64,000 nucleotides of DNA from Desulfuribacillus stibiiarsenatis (GTDB lineage Bacteria; Bacillota; Bacilli; Desulfuribacillales; Desulfuribacillaceae). Every line of letters starts with the position of its first letter. The stretch's first letter is position 1. Location of the stretch: NCBI RefSeq assembly GCF_001742305.1, contig NZ_MJAT01000040.1:60844-124843 (forward strand). The letters run 5' to 3'. The position numbers and the translations under genes were made by a program. Shown here piece by piece: positions 63,834 to 64,000 of this stretch. The notes below the pieces were generated by a model, which was not told where the DNA came from, did no database searches, and saw only the letters and a list, made by a program, of their open reading frames with translations.

Positions 63834-64000
63834 CATGCTCTTCAATCCATTTATTCCACGGTCCTGTTGACATGGGGCCCTTGTACCCTCTGGACTCCCG
63901 TTTCTTGGGCGGAAGTGATACTAGATCATTATTGGCTTCCGCCGTCAGTATTTTACCAGAGGGTACTATCCCATATAAACAGGCTTTCGCGGCATAAATT
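63805..64000 (-). CDS. C-terminal end of an unknown element gene (cut by window edge)
   Basis: Not recognised. On the minus strand 65 codons run from the window edge to TGA at 63805-63807, rich in Lys, Pro and Glu, with SLPPKKRESRGYKGPMSTGP and NKWIEEHEK near the end. No start is visible in the window. Being open over its whole length and ending at a convergent terminator makes it probably a real gene's 3' end. Confidence 0.5.
   Translation of the reverse strand, partial: IYAAKACLYGIVPSGKILTAEANNDLVSLPPKKRESRGYKGPMSTGPWNKWIEEHEKTSTITND

Overview
The window looks like chromosome of a low-GC, endospore-forming, monoderm Firmicute of Bacillales affinity that respires anaerobically. Support: sporulation genes (spoVID, spoIIB-like, spoIVFA/FB, spo0B), Gram-positive promoters and L21 leader, a type IV pilus cluster without a secretin, and a six-heme lipoprotein cytochrome. 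A Desulfuribacillus-like organism would fit, but that is a guess from memory and not shown by the sequence.

Layout. 1-328: cut end of a membrane sensor-like gene (minus). 585-2777: multiheme c-type cytochrome lipoprotein and two tiny lipoproteins. 2911-11890: tetrapyrrole operon hemA-hemX-sirC-hemC-cobA/hemD-hemB-ahbAB-hemL, which encodes steps from glutamyl-tRNA to siroheme and its decarboxylation, so heme is probably made through siroheme. 11963-20013: spoVID, valS, folC, murC, cheV. 20239-23827: three genes with low-complexity acidic linkers and a VanW-type protein behind a sigma-H-like promoter. 24149-39202: type IV pilus cluster pilB-pilT-pilC-pilN-pilO-(secreted protein)-pilD-pilM, then the major pilin behind its own promoter and a c-di-GMP-II-type riboswitch, a TPR protein, an O-antigen-ligase-like protein, and three minor pilins, the last a very large chimera. 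39488-40751: CheY-like and CheX-like pair. 40942-60890: mntP, two spoIIB-like genes, DUF4321, maf, radC, mreBCD, a class B PBP, minCD, spoIVFAB, a radical-SAM pair, rng, rplU-prp-rpmA, spo0B, obg. 61063-61466: four tRNAs. 61567-64000: start of an integrated element (integrase next to tRNA-Val, excisionase-like gene, replication-like gene, structured leader RNA).

Gene order from hemA to obg follows the Bacillus subtilis chromosome (hemA...hemL-spoVID-valS-folC-comC-spoIIB-maf-radC-mreBCD-minCD-spoIVFAB-rplU-ysxB-rpmA-spo0B-obg). The whole pilus cluster sits where B. subtilis keeps only the prepilin peptidase comC.

Most interesting: the c-di-GMP-II-type riboswitch with a competing terminator before the pilin, together with MshEN-type (possible c-di-GMP-binding) repeats in PilB and in the CheX-like protein; three sigma-H-type promoters with identical 11-nt spacing; a dispersed two-hairpin repeat in three copies; a fused siroheme decarboxylase inside the heme operon; a chimeric tip-adhesin-like minor pilin; and a structured RNA with alternative pairings in the integrated element.
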